A DNA stretch of 64,000 nucleotides from Paenibacillus foliorum (GTDB lineage Bacteria; Bacillota; Bacilli; Paenibacillales; NBRC-103111), in assembly GCF_013141765.1 (NCBI RefSeq), contig NZ_WHOD01000071.1, positions 1 through 64,000 of the forward strand. The letters are read 5' to 3'. The translations under genes and the position numbers were made by a program. Below the pieces are notes generated by a model that saw only the letters and a list, made by a program, of their open reading frames with translations, searched no databases and had not been told where the DNA came from. Positions 1-8,552 of this stretch are shown in pieces (position 1 is the first letter of the stretch; each line of letters begins with the position of its first letter).

Positions 1-9
1 GATAAATAA

Positions 10-65
10 ACAAAAAGACTTACATCACTCTTATTCCTCCGAGAGTAACATGTAAGTCTTTTTGT
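10..65 (+). terminator. Perfect inverted repeat ending in a T-tract
   Basis: A 16-bp perfect inverted repeat (10-25 with 50-65) flanks a 24-base loop. The right arm ends in TTTTTG. It could end transcription of an unseen gene to the left, and because the left arm is A-rich it could act on both strands. The large loop makes it an unusual terminator. It lies about 75 bases upstream of the ligase start. Confidence 0.5.
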
Positions 66-139
66 ATTTGTGTTACCAATACTTCCCGCAGCTTCTACGT
101 CTACTCATCCGTTATAATTACTGTAGAGGTGATTTATCC

Positions 140-994
140 GTGTTTATTGCACCAATGTTACTTGAAACCACTCCAGCCCCGTTCAACCACGCTGACTACA
201 TATTTGAGCCTAAGATCGATGGACACCGACTTTTATTATCGCGGATCAATGGTGAAACCCACTTATATACACGCCACAACAACGATTGTACACATCAGTA
301 TCCTGAGCTTAACAAGATAGCACTCGATGACGTTATTTTAGACGGAGAAGTAGCGGCTACAGATGAATCCGGCCGCGTTGATTTTGAATCGATAATGGAG
401 CGCTTCTCTCTGCGCAAGCCGGATAAGGTACAAAACGCAGCTCACTCCCGACCGGTCAATTATGTTGTATTCGATATTCTTCATTATAAAGGCGAAGATT
501 TGCGCGGCTATCCGTTACATAAGCGTAAGGAGTTATTAGCAACGTTAGACTTCGGTAACGCAAATATTGCTCTGATACCATCGGTTGAGGCAGAAGGAGA
601 ACAGTTGTATAGCAAAATCGAAGCTCTGAAAATGGAGGGAATCGTAGCTAAGCGCGCCAATTCGATTTACGTAAGTAACAGGTCGAGTGCATGGCAAAAG
701 ATTATTAACTGGACCTATGTTGATGTTGTGATTACTGGTTATCGTAAAGGTGACTTCGGATGGTTGGCGGCGGTTCCAGAGAAAAATGGTAAGTTCCGCC
801 CTGTCGGTGTAATCGAACTTGGCGTGACACCACGTCATAAGATGGCTTTCTATAGCATCAAAGATCGGCTATTGGAAGTCGAGGACCGTGACTACGTTCA
901 TTTAGAGCCACGATTAAGAGCGAAGGTTAAAATAAGAAATTGGACGAAAGCAGGGCTGCTCAGGTCGCCAGTGTTTGTGGATTTCTTGTTATGA
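140..994 (+). CDS. ATP-dependent DNA ligase (LigD-ligase/YoqV type)
   Basis: Seals nicks in duplex DNA using ATP through a lysine-AMP intermediate. The adenylation motif KIDGHR carries the expected catalytic lysine near residue 24. LDGEV (motif III) and MEGIVAKR (motif IV) follow, and the second half matches the OB-fold. At 284 residues it is a minimal single-subunit ligase, the size of the SP-beta YoqV protein. The frame is open further upstream, but GTG at 140 is preferred because TAGAGGTGAT ends about 7 bases before it and the family starts near FIAPML. The stop overlaps the convergent gene at 989 by six bases. It could be a phage or a host non-homologous repair ligase. Confidence 0.88.
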   Translation: MFIAPMLLETTPAPFNHADYIFEPKIDGHRLLLSRINGETHLYTRHNNDCTHQYPELNKIALDDVILDGEVAATDESGRVDFESIMERFSLRKPDKVQNAAHSRPVNYVVFDILHYKGEDLRGYPLHKRKELLATLDFGNANIALIPSVEAEGEQLYSKIEALKMEGIVAKRANSIYVSNRSSAWQKIINWTYVDVVITGYRKGDFGWLAAVPEKNGKFRPVGVIELGVTPRHKMAFYSIKDRLLEVEDRDYVHLEPRLRAKVKIRNWTKAGLLRSPVFVDFLL

Positions 995-1183
995 TTTTTC
1001 GTCCTTCGCCGGGTATTCCGATTTCAGCGCATCAAGACTATCGTACTTCTGAGTTTCGAATACAAGTTTAGCCGGAGCCTTGTCCGTTCTATCCTTCAGG
1101 ATGTGCCCGAAATATTTTCCGTTCTTCTCAAAAATGCATATAGTTCGACCTGGTTCATTCAATAATTGATACCGTTCAATCAT
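989..1183 (-). CDS. Small hypothetical protein
   Basis: A 64-residue soluble, charged protein (MIERYQLL... to ...KDEKS) that I do not recognise. A good ribosome binding site (AAAGGGGTG) precedes the ATG. The gene is convergent with the ligase and overlaps its stop by six bases. No membrane segment, metal-binding pattern or helix-turn-helix is evident. Confidence 0.6.
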   Translation of the reverse strand: MIERYQLLNEPGRTICIFEKNGKYFGHILKDRTDKAPAKLVFETQKYDSLDALKSEYPAKDEKS

Positions 1184-1326
1184 GGCTCTACACCCCTTTG
1201 AAGTTTTACTTGTATTCTATCATATAGAATCTATTTACAAATAGGAAAATAAGTAGATTATCAAGAGTTACATTTATATGGTTTATTTAAATTTCATTTA
1301 TTATTGAAGTGAAAGGGCGTGAGGTT

Positions 1327-1503
1327 ATGCTATACCATGTCATTCATCTGAAAACGCATGAACTGAAAATACTGAATACTAACGATTTAGTGGATATGGA
1401 TTATGATGTCGATGGACGAGTCATCGTTATAGATAAAAATCAGGAAAACTATTTTTTACTAGCGACTAAAGACATTATTAACGAAACCAATTCATCAAGG
1501 TAG
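1327..1503 (+). CDS. Small hypothetical protein
   Basis: A 58-residue protein beginning MLYHVIHLKT that I do not recognise. The frame could begin at GTG 1309, but ATG 1327 has GAAAGGG nine bases upstream and is preferred. A rho-independent terminator follows directly, which supports a single-gene transcript. The sequence is rich in D, I and N and has no clear motif. Confidence 0.55.
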   Translation: MLYHVIHLKTHELKILNTNDLVDMDYDVDGRVIVIDKNQENYFLLATKDIINETNSSR

Positions 1504-1504
1504 T

Positions 1505-1543
1505 CAGAAGCCCTCAATCCAATTTAGGAAAGAGGGCTTTTCT
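1505..1543 (+). terminator. Rho-independent terminator
   Basis: AGCCCTC (1509-1515) pairs with GAGGGCT (1532-1538), followed by TTTCTG. It lies two bases after the stop of the small gene ending at 1503. Confidence 0.75.
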
Positions 1544-1553
1544 GAATAATTCT

Positions 1554-3011
1554 TTATGGAGCTGGCGTATACTCGTTAACTTCAAACGTCTCAATCTTAT
1601 CAAAGGCAATATAGTCTTTTCTGGTCAAGAAGTTAGCTCTGTTAAATGATTTGCTGATCGTATATACTTCCGATCCTGTACCGGCAGCGCGGCCGTTGTA
1701 CCAGGAAATGAAGTTATTTACTTCACTCATCGGAAGGTCATATTCTTTCTCAAGCCCGCTTACTAAAGTGATTACGAGCAATGCTTTATTTGATGAAGGA
1801 GGCGTTACCGTTCCTTGAGGTGTTGCCGATGCTTCGTTTGAATTTTCGCTTTCTCCTGCTGTATTAGTCGCCGTAACAATGTAATAGTATGTGTTGCCAT
1901 TTGTAACAGTAGTATCAGTGTATGATATACCATAAACATTGCTGGCAATTGTGTTATAAGGTCCTCCTGCAATTGTGGATCGTTTTACGTTGTAGCTATT
2001 TGTGTTTGTTGCTACCGTCCATGATAAATTTATGATAGTATTTCCTGCCGATGCAATGAGATTGATTGGAGCAGATGGTAAATTAACTTCTGGGGTGTAC
2101 TCTTCTACTTTATTAATGACTTGACTTGTGGAGTCACTAAATCCTCCAATTGCATAAATCTTCCCATTTACCACATTCACTGCAAGATCATATCTACCTG
2201 TAGTAATATTGGTTTTATATTTCCAAGAATCATTTGCAGGATCATACTCTTGAACACGATTATTCAAAGTAGGTTGTGAACCTCCAATCAAATATATTTT
2301 ATCATTAATCGTAGCCACTCCAGCTCCAGCTAATGCTGTTAATAGATTCGATTTTTCAGTCCATATATTGCTAGAAGGGTCATATACTTGTGTCATGGTA
2401 GAAGTATTATTACCACCAAAAACATATATTTTTCCAGCGTAGGAAATTGCTGATAGATTAGATCCACCCCTTAGTAAATCTGCTTTTGTACTCCATGTAT
2501 CCGTTAGCGGATCATATGCTTCAAGTTTCTTACTATAATTGTTGTCGTTTAAGCCTCCAATAGCATAAATAATTCCATTTAATTCAACAACACCCAAACT
2601 ATACCTTTCAGTAGGCATTTCTGTTTTTGTAGTCCAAGAATTAGCTGATGGATCGTAGACCTGCACTTTTTTCAACTTAACATTTCCGTCTAGTCCGCCA
2701 ATTACATATATTTTCCCACTACCAGTTGCTGCCCCAGCAAATTTTGCAGCAGAGGGCATGTTGCTTTTTGTACTCCAAATATCTGTTGTGGGGTCATAAG
2801 CATCCACTGTATTCAAAATACTTGAAGACATAGTTAAACCACCAAAAATGTAAATTTTATTATTTACTACCGCTGAAGCCATACCAGTTTTTCCTGTTGG
2901 CATATTTCCTTTTGTTGCCCAACTATCCCCCGCTGCAAATGCTGGCACAACTATCGACAGTGCCATAATCATCATCAAAACTACCATTATTAACAATTTA
3001 AAACGCTTCAA
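1554..3011 (-). CDS. Secreted kelch-repeat protein with fibronectin III domain
   Basis: An exported 485-residue protein. Residues 1-27 form a signal peptide (MKRFK, a hydrophobic run, then PAFAA). About six kelch repeats follow from residues 30 to 310, each with an IYxxGG strand and a YDP(S/T)xxxW strand, giving a beta-propeller. A fibronectin type III domain covers about 313-400. The C-terminal 75 residues (SGLEKEYDL, ISWYNGRAAG, RKDYIAFDKIE) match a domain I know from Paenibacillus secreted proteins. It may act in surface attachment or carbohydrate binding, which is inferred from the fold only. Its own promoter region lies at 3012-3180. Confidence 0.85.
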   Translation of the reverse strand: MKRFKLLIMVVLMMIMALSIVVPAFAAGDSWATKGNMPTGKTGMASAVVNNKIYIFGGLTMSSSILNTVDAYDPTTDIWSTKSNMPSAAKFAGAATGSGKIYVIGGLDGNVKLKKVQVYDPSANSWTTKTEMPTERYSLGVVELNGIIYAIGGLNDNNYSKKLEAYDPLTDTWSTKADLLRGGSNLSAISYAGKIYVFGGNNTSTMTQVYDPSSNIWTEKSNLLTALAGAGVATINDKIYLIGGSQPTLNNRVQEYDPANDSWKYKTNITTGRYDLAVNVVNGKIYAIGGFSDSTSQVINKVEEYTPEVNLPSAPINLIASAGNTIINLSWTVATNTNSYNVKRSTIAGGPYNTIASNVYGISYTDTTVTNGNTYYYIVTATNTAGESENSNEASATPQGTVTPPSSNKALLVITLVSGLEKEYDLPMSEVNNFISWYNGRAAGTGSEVYTISKSFNRANFLTRKDYIAFDKIETFEVNEYTPAP

Positions 3012-3217
3012 ACAAATCTCTCCCTCAATTTACATTTTTATGTATAAACACAATTAGTAGAATACAAATATTTACATGGTATGTCTAAACATTTAAACCC
3101 ATTTATTGTAATTTTTGTGTTTGAGATCTCTTTTTACACTCCCATAATATTCCATTTAGTTCATAATACCTATAGGTGATGGGGTAGGATGCCATTCGCT
3201 ATAAGGGGATTGATAGT

Positions 3218-3370
3218 TTGATTCTTAACGATAAAGAATTACTTGCATCCTACAAAAGAGCTCTAGAGCTTCAACTTGAACAGGCATTTATTACATTGCT
3301 AGAAAAAGAATTGGTTAAGAGAGGTATTGCTTTTACACGACCATCGGAGGATGACAGCAAGGAGAGTTAA
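3218..3370 (+). CDS. sda: Sda-like sporulation histidine-kinase inhibitor
   Basis: A 50-residue protein. TTG 3218 follows AAGGGG at nine-base spacing. The pattern LNDKELLASY, RALELQL, FITLLEKEL, KRG aligns closely with Bacillus Sda (LSDELLIESY, KATEMNL, FIELIENEI, KRR), a helical hairpin that binds the dimerisation domain of KinA and blocks the sporulation phosphorelay. The 15-residue polar tail is longer than usual. It lies alone between the kelch gene and the lysis terminator. Role is inferred from similarity recalled from memory. Together with the Spo0E-like gene at 62942 it suggests manipulation of sporulation. Confidence 0.8.
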   Translation: MILNDKELLASYKRALELQLEQAFITLLEKELVKRGIAFTRPSEDDSKES

Positions 3371-3422
3371 CGAATAATTAAAAATTGATGGGCGAATGGG
3401 TCCTATCCCTTCACCACAAAGC

Positions 3423-3453
3423 AAAAAGCCCCGCTAGTGATGATCTAGCGGGG
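3423..3453 (-). terminator. Terminator after lysis genes
   Basis: CCCCGCTAG (3429-3437) pairs with CTAGCGGGG (3445-3453). On the minus strand the hairpin is followed by CTTTTT. It ends the long leftward late transcript after the glucosaminidase gene. Confidence 0.85.
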
Positions 3454-3505
3454 TCATGGGATAATACTAGATTCTTTAGGAACTTTCTTAAGGAATATTT
3501 ACGAC

Positions 3506-4168
3506 CTATACTTGTATGCCTCTATCTATTCTGCCATCCAGTACTGTATTCAGGAATGCCAGCTCAGAAGCTGTTAGCGTCTTGTCCACGATCTTCTGCA
3601 TCCAGTTCCAATTGAGCTGGTCCGCATTATACGCCTTACCCATCACTTCATAAAGCATTTCCCATTGCCATTGTTCCAGTTTCATCGGCATGTTATCTTC
3701 ATCCTCCTCTAATTTGGACTCTTTTAAAAAATCGTATTGATCCAACCCATTGCCCTCGATAATCGAAATCAGCTTCATGGCATAATTCGGATCCGTTGCA
3801 TAACCAGCCGCTTGAAGCGCTTGTGCAGCTCCTACATAGTCCAACTCTTTGCAGCAGTCAAAGAATCCAGCCTTGGTGTAACGACTGTTTTCTATAAGAA
3901 AATTGCTATGATCGATTATGCTACCTTCCCAATTAGAATAAACGCGAAAACCATCCATAACTTGTACGAATGCTCCGTTGACATACTCTTGTGTAAGAAA
4001 TTCCTGCCCCGTACCTTTAATTCCAAACAGGTTATTACCAGGTGCAGCTGCACCCCATCCGCTTTCTAATGCTCCCTGAGCAATCGTGATACTAGCTAAA
4101 ACACCAGTGCGCTTTTGCTCAGTCACAGCCATGGGTGCAAGTATTGCTATAAAATCGTTTGCTTTCAC
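3506..4168 (-). CDS. Glucosaminidase endolysin (FlgJ/GH73-like)
   Basis: Cell-wall hydrolase releasing progeny at lysis. Residues from about 15 to 140 form a glucosaminidase domain: ITIAQGALESGWG contains the catalytic glutamate, and NLFGIKG and YATDPNYA are family hallmarks. The C-terminal 60 residues (EQWQWEMLYEV onward) form a short helical tail seen on Paenibacillus phage endolysins. The frame starts at ATG 4183, but that codon has no ribosome binding site. GTG 4168 has GGAG nine bases upstream and is preferred (220 residues). It is the last gene of the late operon and follows the holin. Confidence 0.88.
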   Translation of the reverse strand: MKANDFIAILAPMAVTEQKRTGVLASITIAQGALESGWGAAAPGNNLFGIKGTGQEFLTQEYVNGAFVQVMDGFRVYSNWEGSIIDHSNFLIENSRYTKAGFFDCCKELDYVGAAQALQAAGYATDPNYAMKLISIIEGNGLDQYDFLKESKLEEDEDNMPMKLEQWQWEMLYEVMGKAYNADQLNWNWMQKIVDKTLTASELAFLNTVLDGRIDRGIQV

Positions 4169-4193
4169 AGCTACCAACTCCATTTTTAATAGT

Positions 4194-4514
4194 TTATGCT
4201 GAATTGGACCTGCTCGAATCTTGCAATTGTCCAGGTGGTTTAACAGATTTGTTCTGAATCTGTGCCGAAGCCGCTGCTACTAAAAAGGCATTAGCAAAAT
4301 TTAGCAAATAAATCCTCCAATCCATCCAACTAGCCCCTAGTGCCATTTGAGTGAACAGAAGCACAAAGTAAGCAACAAACACCGCGTATACATCCGTTGG
4401 TAAGTTTACGTAACGATCAACGAGAACCTTTGTATACTGAACAATGAAAAACGTAAGCAAAGAAGCTCCTCCCATAGCGGAAAGAGCTTCCCATGTGAAA
4501 AATTGGCCTTCCAT
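4194..4514 (-). CDS. Phage holin
   Basis: A 106-residue membrane protein with three predicted helices (about residues 12-30, 44-62 and 70-88) and a polar tail, consistent with a holin that opens the membrane to the endolysin. ATG 4514 is chosen because AAGGAG lies ten bases upstream and because it overlaps the stop of the XhlA-like gene in a TAATG arrangement, implying coupled translation. The glucosaminidase follows. Confidence 0.8.
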   Translation of the reverse strand: MEGQFFTWEALSAMGGASLLTFFIVQYTKVLVDRYVNLPTDVYAVFVAYFVLLFTQMALGASWMDWRIYLLNFANAFLVAAASAQIQNKSVKPPGQLQDSSRSNSA

Positions 4515-4747
4515 TAGTGACCCACTCCTTTCCATAACAACCCAATACCACCGACAATAAGGGCGGCAATAGCAGTCCTCCAGAGCCATGTTTGATTCTC
4601 TTCCAATGTATCTAATCGTTTATGTGCAGCCTTGGTTGACTGTAATGCTTCATTTGCGATATCTCGAGCATTGATCATTAGGTCAAGCTTGGTTTCTACT
4701 CGCGTTAATCGCTGTAGGATTTCTCCTGTTTCATCATCATGTGGCAT
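4514..4747 (-). CDS. XhlA-like haemolysin/lysis protein
   Basis: A 77-residue protein with an N-terminal coiled coil (ILQRLTRVETKLD to LDTLEENQ) and one C-terminal membrane helix (WRTAIAALIVGGIGLLW). This is the layout of the XhlA family, which works with a holin in PBSX-type lysis. AAAGGGGG precedes the ATG. The stop overlaps the holin start by one base. Confidence 0.85.
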   Translation of the reverse strand: MPHDDETGEILQRLTRVETKLDLMINARDIANEALQSTKAAHKRLDTLEENQTWLWRTAIAALIVGGIGLLWKGVGH

Positions 4748-4771
4748 ATGATCCAGCCCCCTTTCCGTGTA

Positions 4772-4800
4772 TAAAAATAGCCCCGATAGCCTCGGGGCTG
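4772..4800 (-). terminator. Terminator between tail and lysis genes
   Basis: AGCCCCGA (4779-4786) pairs with TCGGGGCT (4792-4799), followed on the minus strand by ATTTTTAT. It separates the last tail gene from the lysis cassette, so the lysis genes may depend on readthrough or on a promoter close to 4750. Confidence 0.8.
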
Positions 4801-4806
4801 TACATC

Positions 4807-5265
4807 TTACAGTTCTTCTAAATCCCCATACGCCTCAACCGAAACGGCACCATGTAAGATGTATGGGTAACCATCCGCGTCCTGCGTGGAAATGTTTTTT
4901 TTGCCAATCGTTGTTGTTTTGTACACGTAAGTCGCTTGCCCTGCAGTAACTGTTAAATCTTTCCTGGAGCCATTAACGTTTATTTTAATCATGCCAGCAA
5001 ACTCCTCGACGTCTTCTCCTTTCCAGTTTTTTATTGCAACGCTGATAGTCACGACATCCACACCATCAGCTGCAAATTCTGTCTTATCCGCCGTTAAGGT
5101 AGCTTTTAAACCAGAAAAGCTAGTGGCATCTCCAAACGGTTGGCTCAATCCGATATAAGACGTTCCAAGTAATTTGTTGTCGTTGCTTTCCAGTAGCACC
5201 ATCTCGGATGGGCCTTCGCTTATGGCAATTACTTTTCCATTTTGTATTTGTGCGTAAAATGGCAT
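4807..5265 (-). CDS. Phage tail-region protein with Ig-like domain
   Basis: A 152-residue protein directly after the tail fibre gene. The N-terminal 40 residues are typical of a small fibre-associated protein. Residues 50-130 (LKATLTADKTEF, VVTISVAIKNWKG, FAGMIKINVNG) look like an invasin/Big-type immunoglobulin fold. It may be a distal adhesin or a fibre chaperone. This is inferred from position and beta-strand pattern only. Confidence 0.6.
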   Translation of the reverse strand: MPFYAQIQNGKVIAISEGPSEMVLLESNDNKLLGTSYIGLSQPFGDATSFSGLKATLTADKTEFAADGVDVVTISVAIKNWKGEDVEEFAGMIKINVNGSRKDLTVTAGQATYVYKTTTIGKKNISTQDADGYPYILHGAVSVEAYGDLEEL

Positions 5266-5326
5266 TTGATAATCTCCTTTTTATTTGACTCTATTATTTC
5301 ATAGTAAAGTTGTGTGCATCTTATGA

Positions 5327-6781
5327 TTAAAACTCAACCAATTCCCAAGAAACGGTTAGTCCAACCGCACCATCATTAACAATCGCAATATTTGTCGGTG
5401 ATGTTAACGATGCATCCATAGAAACAGCAAAATAACCGCCCGTAGAAGATGAATTATATACGTTAGGGAAAGTCAGATGCGATTTAGACATATTAACCGA
5501 TGACACTGTGATGTTTGTTGTACCGACTCTAGCGGCCACCCTTCCTCGTTGAACGCTTTTCACTCCACCTACCGCCTTCCATGTGCTCCCGTCCCAAAAT
5601 TCTAATATCCCTGAATTAAGTCTGATAAGAACACCGTTTGCTGTATCTGCATTTCTTGCGCTATCAACTCTAACACCATAACTACCTGAACCATTCCAAC
5701 CCATTAAAGTTGGATAGCTCGCTTGCCAAGCAGAAGAAGAATTGGAATTATTAATCACAGCCCCATTTGGAGCCTGCCCGTTTGATGCATCGAAAATTGT
5801 GTGACCAGTCCCGAATGCTCTCCATTGTAGCTGCTGAGAAAGACCAACGGAATTTACAGGATCGGATTGATTTTGAAGGAAGATGTTTACCCCTCTTACT
5901 ACATCTGTGTCAAGTCCGCTGCCTGCGCCGTCAACTGTTTTCAATTTGGCTAAGACATCTGATGCGGTGTAAGACGTAGCTGGTAGAGCAGCGTTTGCTG
6001 TTGTCTGTGCCGCTTGTGCTGCGTTTGAAACTGCATCAACGTCTTGCTTCCGTGCAATGTGTGTTGCGGAGGTAGGCGTACCTATACTAGCCTGACCATT
6101 GACATCACGTTGCATGATCGTACTTGGCGTTGCTGCAGATGTGGATCCGTGTGCGGCGGTTGCCCCGATATGGGAGTCAATCTGTGCGTGGGTGTAACTT
6201 CCTTTGTTCAGCAATGCCGAATGATCAATTTGCGGTAAATTTGACGCTGGAATCTTCGCACTTGCATCCAGGGGAGATACACCGCCAGCAACCCCCTTCT
6301 CCGAAATAGGGATGTAGGTTTCTGCCGGAATCGTTGCCGATATGCTTGATGCATTACCTATGGCTGTATTAATTTGATAATGCTTTGAAAATGGGCCAGC
6401 TGATATGGGAGGGATGGTATCTCCTTGTGATCCTGCATTTGCGTATGCATACAGAATTTCACCTAAAGTCGGATCTGTAGCAAACAACCCTAACTCGCAC
6501 GAATAGGTACCAACAACAACGCCGGAATTCTCAAAGATCCCCTTCACTCGAGACAAATTTCCACTACTTGATGCTGAAATAATAGAAAAAAATGATACTG
6601 GGGTAATCAAGGCAGCAAGCATCATCGGGTCTTGCCCGAGTGCCAACTGCCCCGATCCAATTTGCATTCTTGTGAAATTCAGTTGAACTCCCGTTTGAGC
6701 TTTTGAATATAAGGCAAGTCCTAATTGTGTTAATACCATATTTCCATAAATAGCCGTAAACCCCACCTCCTCATGGAACAA
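5327..6781 (-). CDS. Tail fibre / collar protein
   Basis: The N-terminal 160 residues (YGNMVLTQLGL, FTRMQIGSG, LGLFATDP) match the baseplate-binding domain of phage tail fibres. Then comes a linker with SPLDASAKIP, HAQIDSH and QKDV-type heptads, and a C-terminal receptor-binding region. The start is uncertain. Homologues begin just before YGNMVLT, yet no ATG is there. TTG 6781 and GTG 6766 lie inside or before the AGGAGG at 6771-6766. ACG 6757 sits eight bases after AGGAGG and would give TAIYGNMV. The open frame from TTG is listed. Confidence 0.85.
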   Translation of the reverse strand: MFHEEVGFTAIYGNMVLTQLGLALYSKAQTGVQLNFTRMQIGSGQLALGQDPMMLAALITPVSFFSIISASSSGNLSRVKGIFENSGVVVGTYSCELGLFATDPTLGEILYAYANAGSQGDTIPPISAGPFSKHYQINTAIGNASSISATIPAETYIPISEKGVAGGVSPLDASAKIPASNLPQIDHSALLNKGSYTHAQIDSHIGATAAHGSTSAATPSTIMQRDVNGQASIGTPTSATHIARKQDVDAVSNAAQAAQTTANAALPATSYTASDVLAKLKTVDGAGSGLDTDVVRGVNIFLQNQSDPVNSVGLSQQLQWRAFGTGHTIFDASNGQAPNGAVINNSNSSSAWQASYPTLMGWNGSGSYGVRVDSARNADTANGVLIRLNSGILEFWDGSTWKAVGGVKSVQRGRVAARVGTTNITVSSVNMSKSHLTFPNVYNSSSTGGYFAVSMDASLTSPTNIAIVNDGAVGLTVSWELVEF

Positions 6782-7340
6782 TTGTTGTTACTGTGATGAA
6801 TTCAATTCCACTTACCACCATACCTAAATAAGGTGTGCTGAAGACATTGCTCACATCGATGATTGTTACCTCTACTCCAGCTGGTTTCGGAATGATATAC
6901 CGTGCGGCAACTAATTCGGTAGCTATTGGATCAAGTTGACCATCTACCAGCGCACTCATCGTCATATCTTGATTATCGATTACAATCAAGTTGACATCAG
7001 GAAAAAGGCTGTTCCAAATTTCATACACCTGCGGAATCGTACCGTCCCATTGATTCTGTGCAATTTTTGCTTTTAACGCCAGCCTGTAATTCTCATCATC
7101 CAGAACGGGAGAGCTCCCTCCTGCAGGCTGAAAATTTAGCGTCCTGTTCCTTCCGACAATGATACCCAATACATCAAGTTGGTTACCAACAGCTGTGTCG
7201 ATGTCAAAACTAGACGGTATACCTACTGTCATTGCGAAGTTATCGTTAACAATCGAAAGCGCCGAAGAAAGCCAAGCTTTGAATTTCGGCTGCACCTTGT
7301 GTTGGGATGTAATGAGACCTAAATAGTCATCAATGGACAC
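6771..7340 (-). CDS. Baseplate/tail protein (DUF2612, gpI-like)
   Basis: A 189-residue protein of the DUF2612 type: SIDDYLGLITSQH start, LDVLGIIVGRNR, DDENYRLALKAKIAQNQWDG and IPKPAGV. These proteins occupy the P2 gpI / Mu gp48 position, joining baseplate wedge to tail fibre. Its place between the gpJ-like protein and the fibre fits. The stop overlaps the region carrying the fibre ribosome binding site. Confidence 0.85.
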   Translation of the reverse strand: MSIDDYLGLITSQHKVQPKFKAWLSSALSIVNDNFAMTVGIPSSFDIDTAVGNQLDVLGIIVGRNRTLNFQPAGGSSPVLDDENYRLALKAKIAQNQWDGTIPQVYEIWNSLFPDVNLIVIDNQDMTMSALVDGQLDPIATELVAARYIIPKPAGVEVTIIDVSNVFSTPYLGMVVSGIEFITVTTIVP

Positions 7341-7352
7341 CTGTACCCCCCT

Positions 7353-8528
7353 CTAGATTTCATTGACAGTGATAGAAGCGACGTTGCCCCGAGTCACTTC
7401 GTCAAACGCCGTGATGATATCTGTCGTTCCTTGAGCCTGCCCATGCCGTGCAACTGTCAATCCCGTGATCGAAAACAAAGGTTTCGTTGGCACCTGATTC
7501 GCAGACAACGTAGCGCCCCAAAGGCTGGAAATGAGAAGGTCGTCACCAATTAAGAGGCTGTCAGCATACGCTGCGAGAGCACTTTTGATCGCATCCGTGG
7601 TTTGACTCGTGTACCCCGCAAGTTTCTTGACATTTACAACGACGTCGATGTCAACATAAGTCGGACGGTAAAACCGGATTGTAACGGCGTTTTCATAGGC
7701 GTCAGTAATTGACACAGATGTCGTCCCATTTGTATAGACTCCCGGCCCTTTTTTGTTGAACATTGCCCGTGCAACATCTGCGTCCTCTCCACCTTCGACA
7801 ACAACCGTTATAGAATGAGGCGGTAATCCGTTGGCGTCTTCAGCATTCGTATCATTTTCGTGCACAACGAATCGCATCACACCGCTCACGGCAGAAATGG
7901 CTCCCTTGACCCCTTCTAGCACGGTCCTGCTCGGTTGGGCCGTGCTAATAGCCTGCCGTGATCGGAGTTGTGAATCCGTTTCGGAGCTTGAACCAACCAA
8001 TGCAGCCGCATCGTTCGTCACCGTAGTCCATCCGTAAGTAGGGGTCACAATTTTATTGAGATCGGCTATGTTGGCAACGATAGGTCCTGTCGTTTGGCAA
8101 GTGGCAAGTGCCGTCGCTTGACCGGATGAATCAAGAGTGACGGGACTAGTCAAAGTCCAATTATTACTATTTAAATCACCTACAATGCCATTAGTTATCG
8201 TAGTGCCAGGAGTACCAGCAAGCGTAACATAGCATGTTGAGTAGACCGCTGGTAACCGCTTAATCCCATTCAGCTTAACAATGATATCCAACGAACTTCC
8301 GATCGCTGTAGAAGGGCCTCTACTATTGTAAACAGCCTGACTTGCTAAAAACGAATCGTAAATAATGTTTGCAACTGCCGAAATCCATTGGTAATCCTGG
8401 CTATCGACTCCGAGATAAATGTCTTGTCCAAAAATCGCCTTGGCATCGGCGATGAGTTGATTCCGAATATTGGAGTAAGACGGCATGTGAAAGCCGGAAG
8501 AATCGATAAATGGAGCGAAATAGGTCAT
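7353..8528 (-). CDS. Baseplate wedge protein J (gpJ-like)
   Basis: Baseplate J family protein of about 391 residues. Characteristic segments are IRNQLIADAKAIFG, SLDIIVKLNGIKR, ETDSQLRSRQ and a C-terminal YADSLLIGDDL region. It forms the peripheral baseplate wedge. GTG 8540 is an alternative start, but ATG 8528 lies eleven bases after GGAGG. Next in the operon is the DUF2612 protein, as in P2- and Mu-like phages. Confidence 0.88.
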   Translation of the reverse strand: MTYFAPFIDSSGFHMPSYSNIRNQLIADAKAIFGQDIYLGVDSQDYQWISAVANIIYDSFLASQAVYNSRGPSTAIGSSLDIIVKLNGIKRLPAVYSTCYVTLAGTPGTTITNGIVGDLNSNNWTLTSPVTLDSSGQATALATCQTTGPIVANIADLNKIVTPTYGWTTVTNDAAALVGSSSETDSQLRSRQAISTAQPSRTVLEGVKGAISAVSGVMRFVVHENDTNAEDANGLPPHSITVVVEGGEDADVARAMFNKKGPGVYTNGTTSVSITDAYENAVTIRFYRPTYVDIDVVVNVKKLAGYTSQTTDAIKSALAAYADSLLIGDDLLISSLWGATLSANQVPTKPLFSITGLTVARHGQAQGTTDIITAFDEVTRGNVASITVNEI

Positions 8529-8552
8529 ATAGAAAGTCACCTCCCTCTCTTT

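Noticed and set aside
1..3400. Left attachment site of the prophage
   Set aside because: No repeat matching sequence near the integrase could be found, because the other att site lies beyond 64000.
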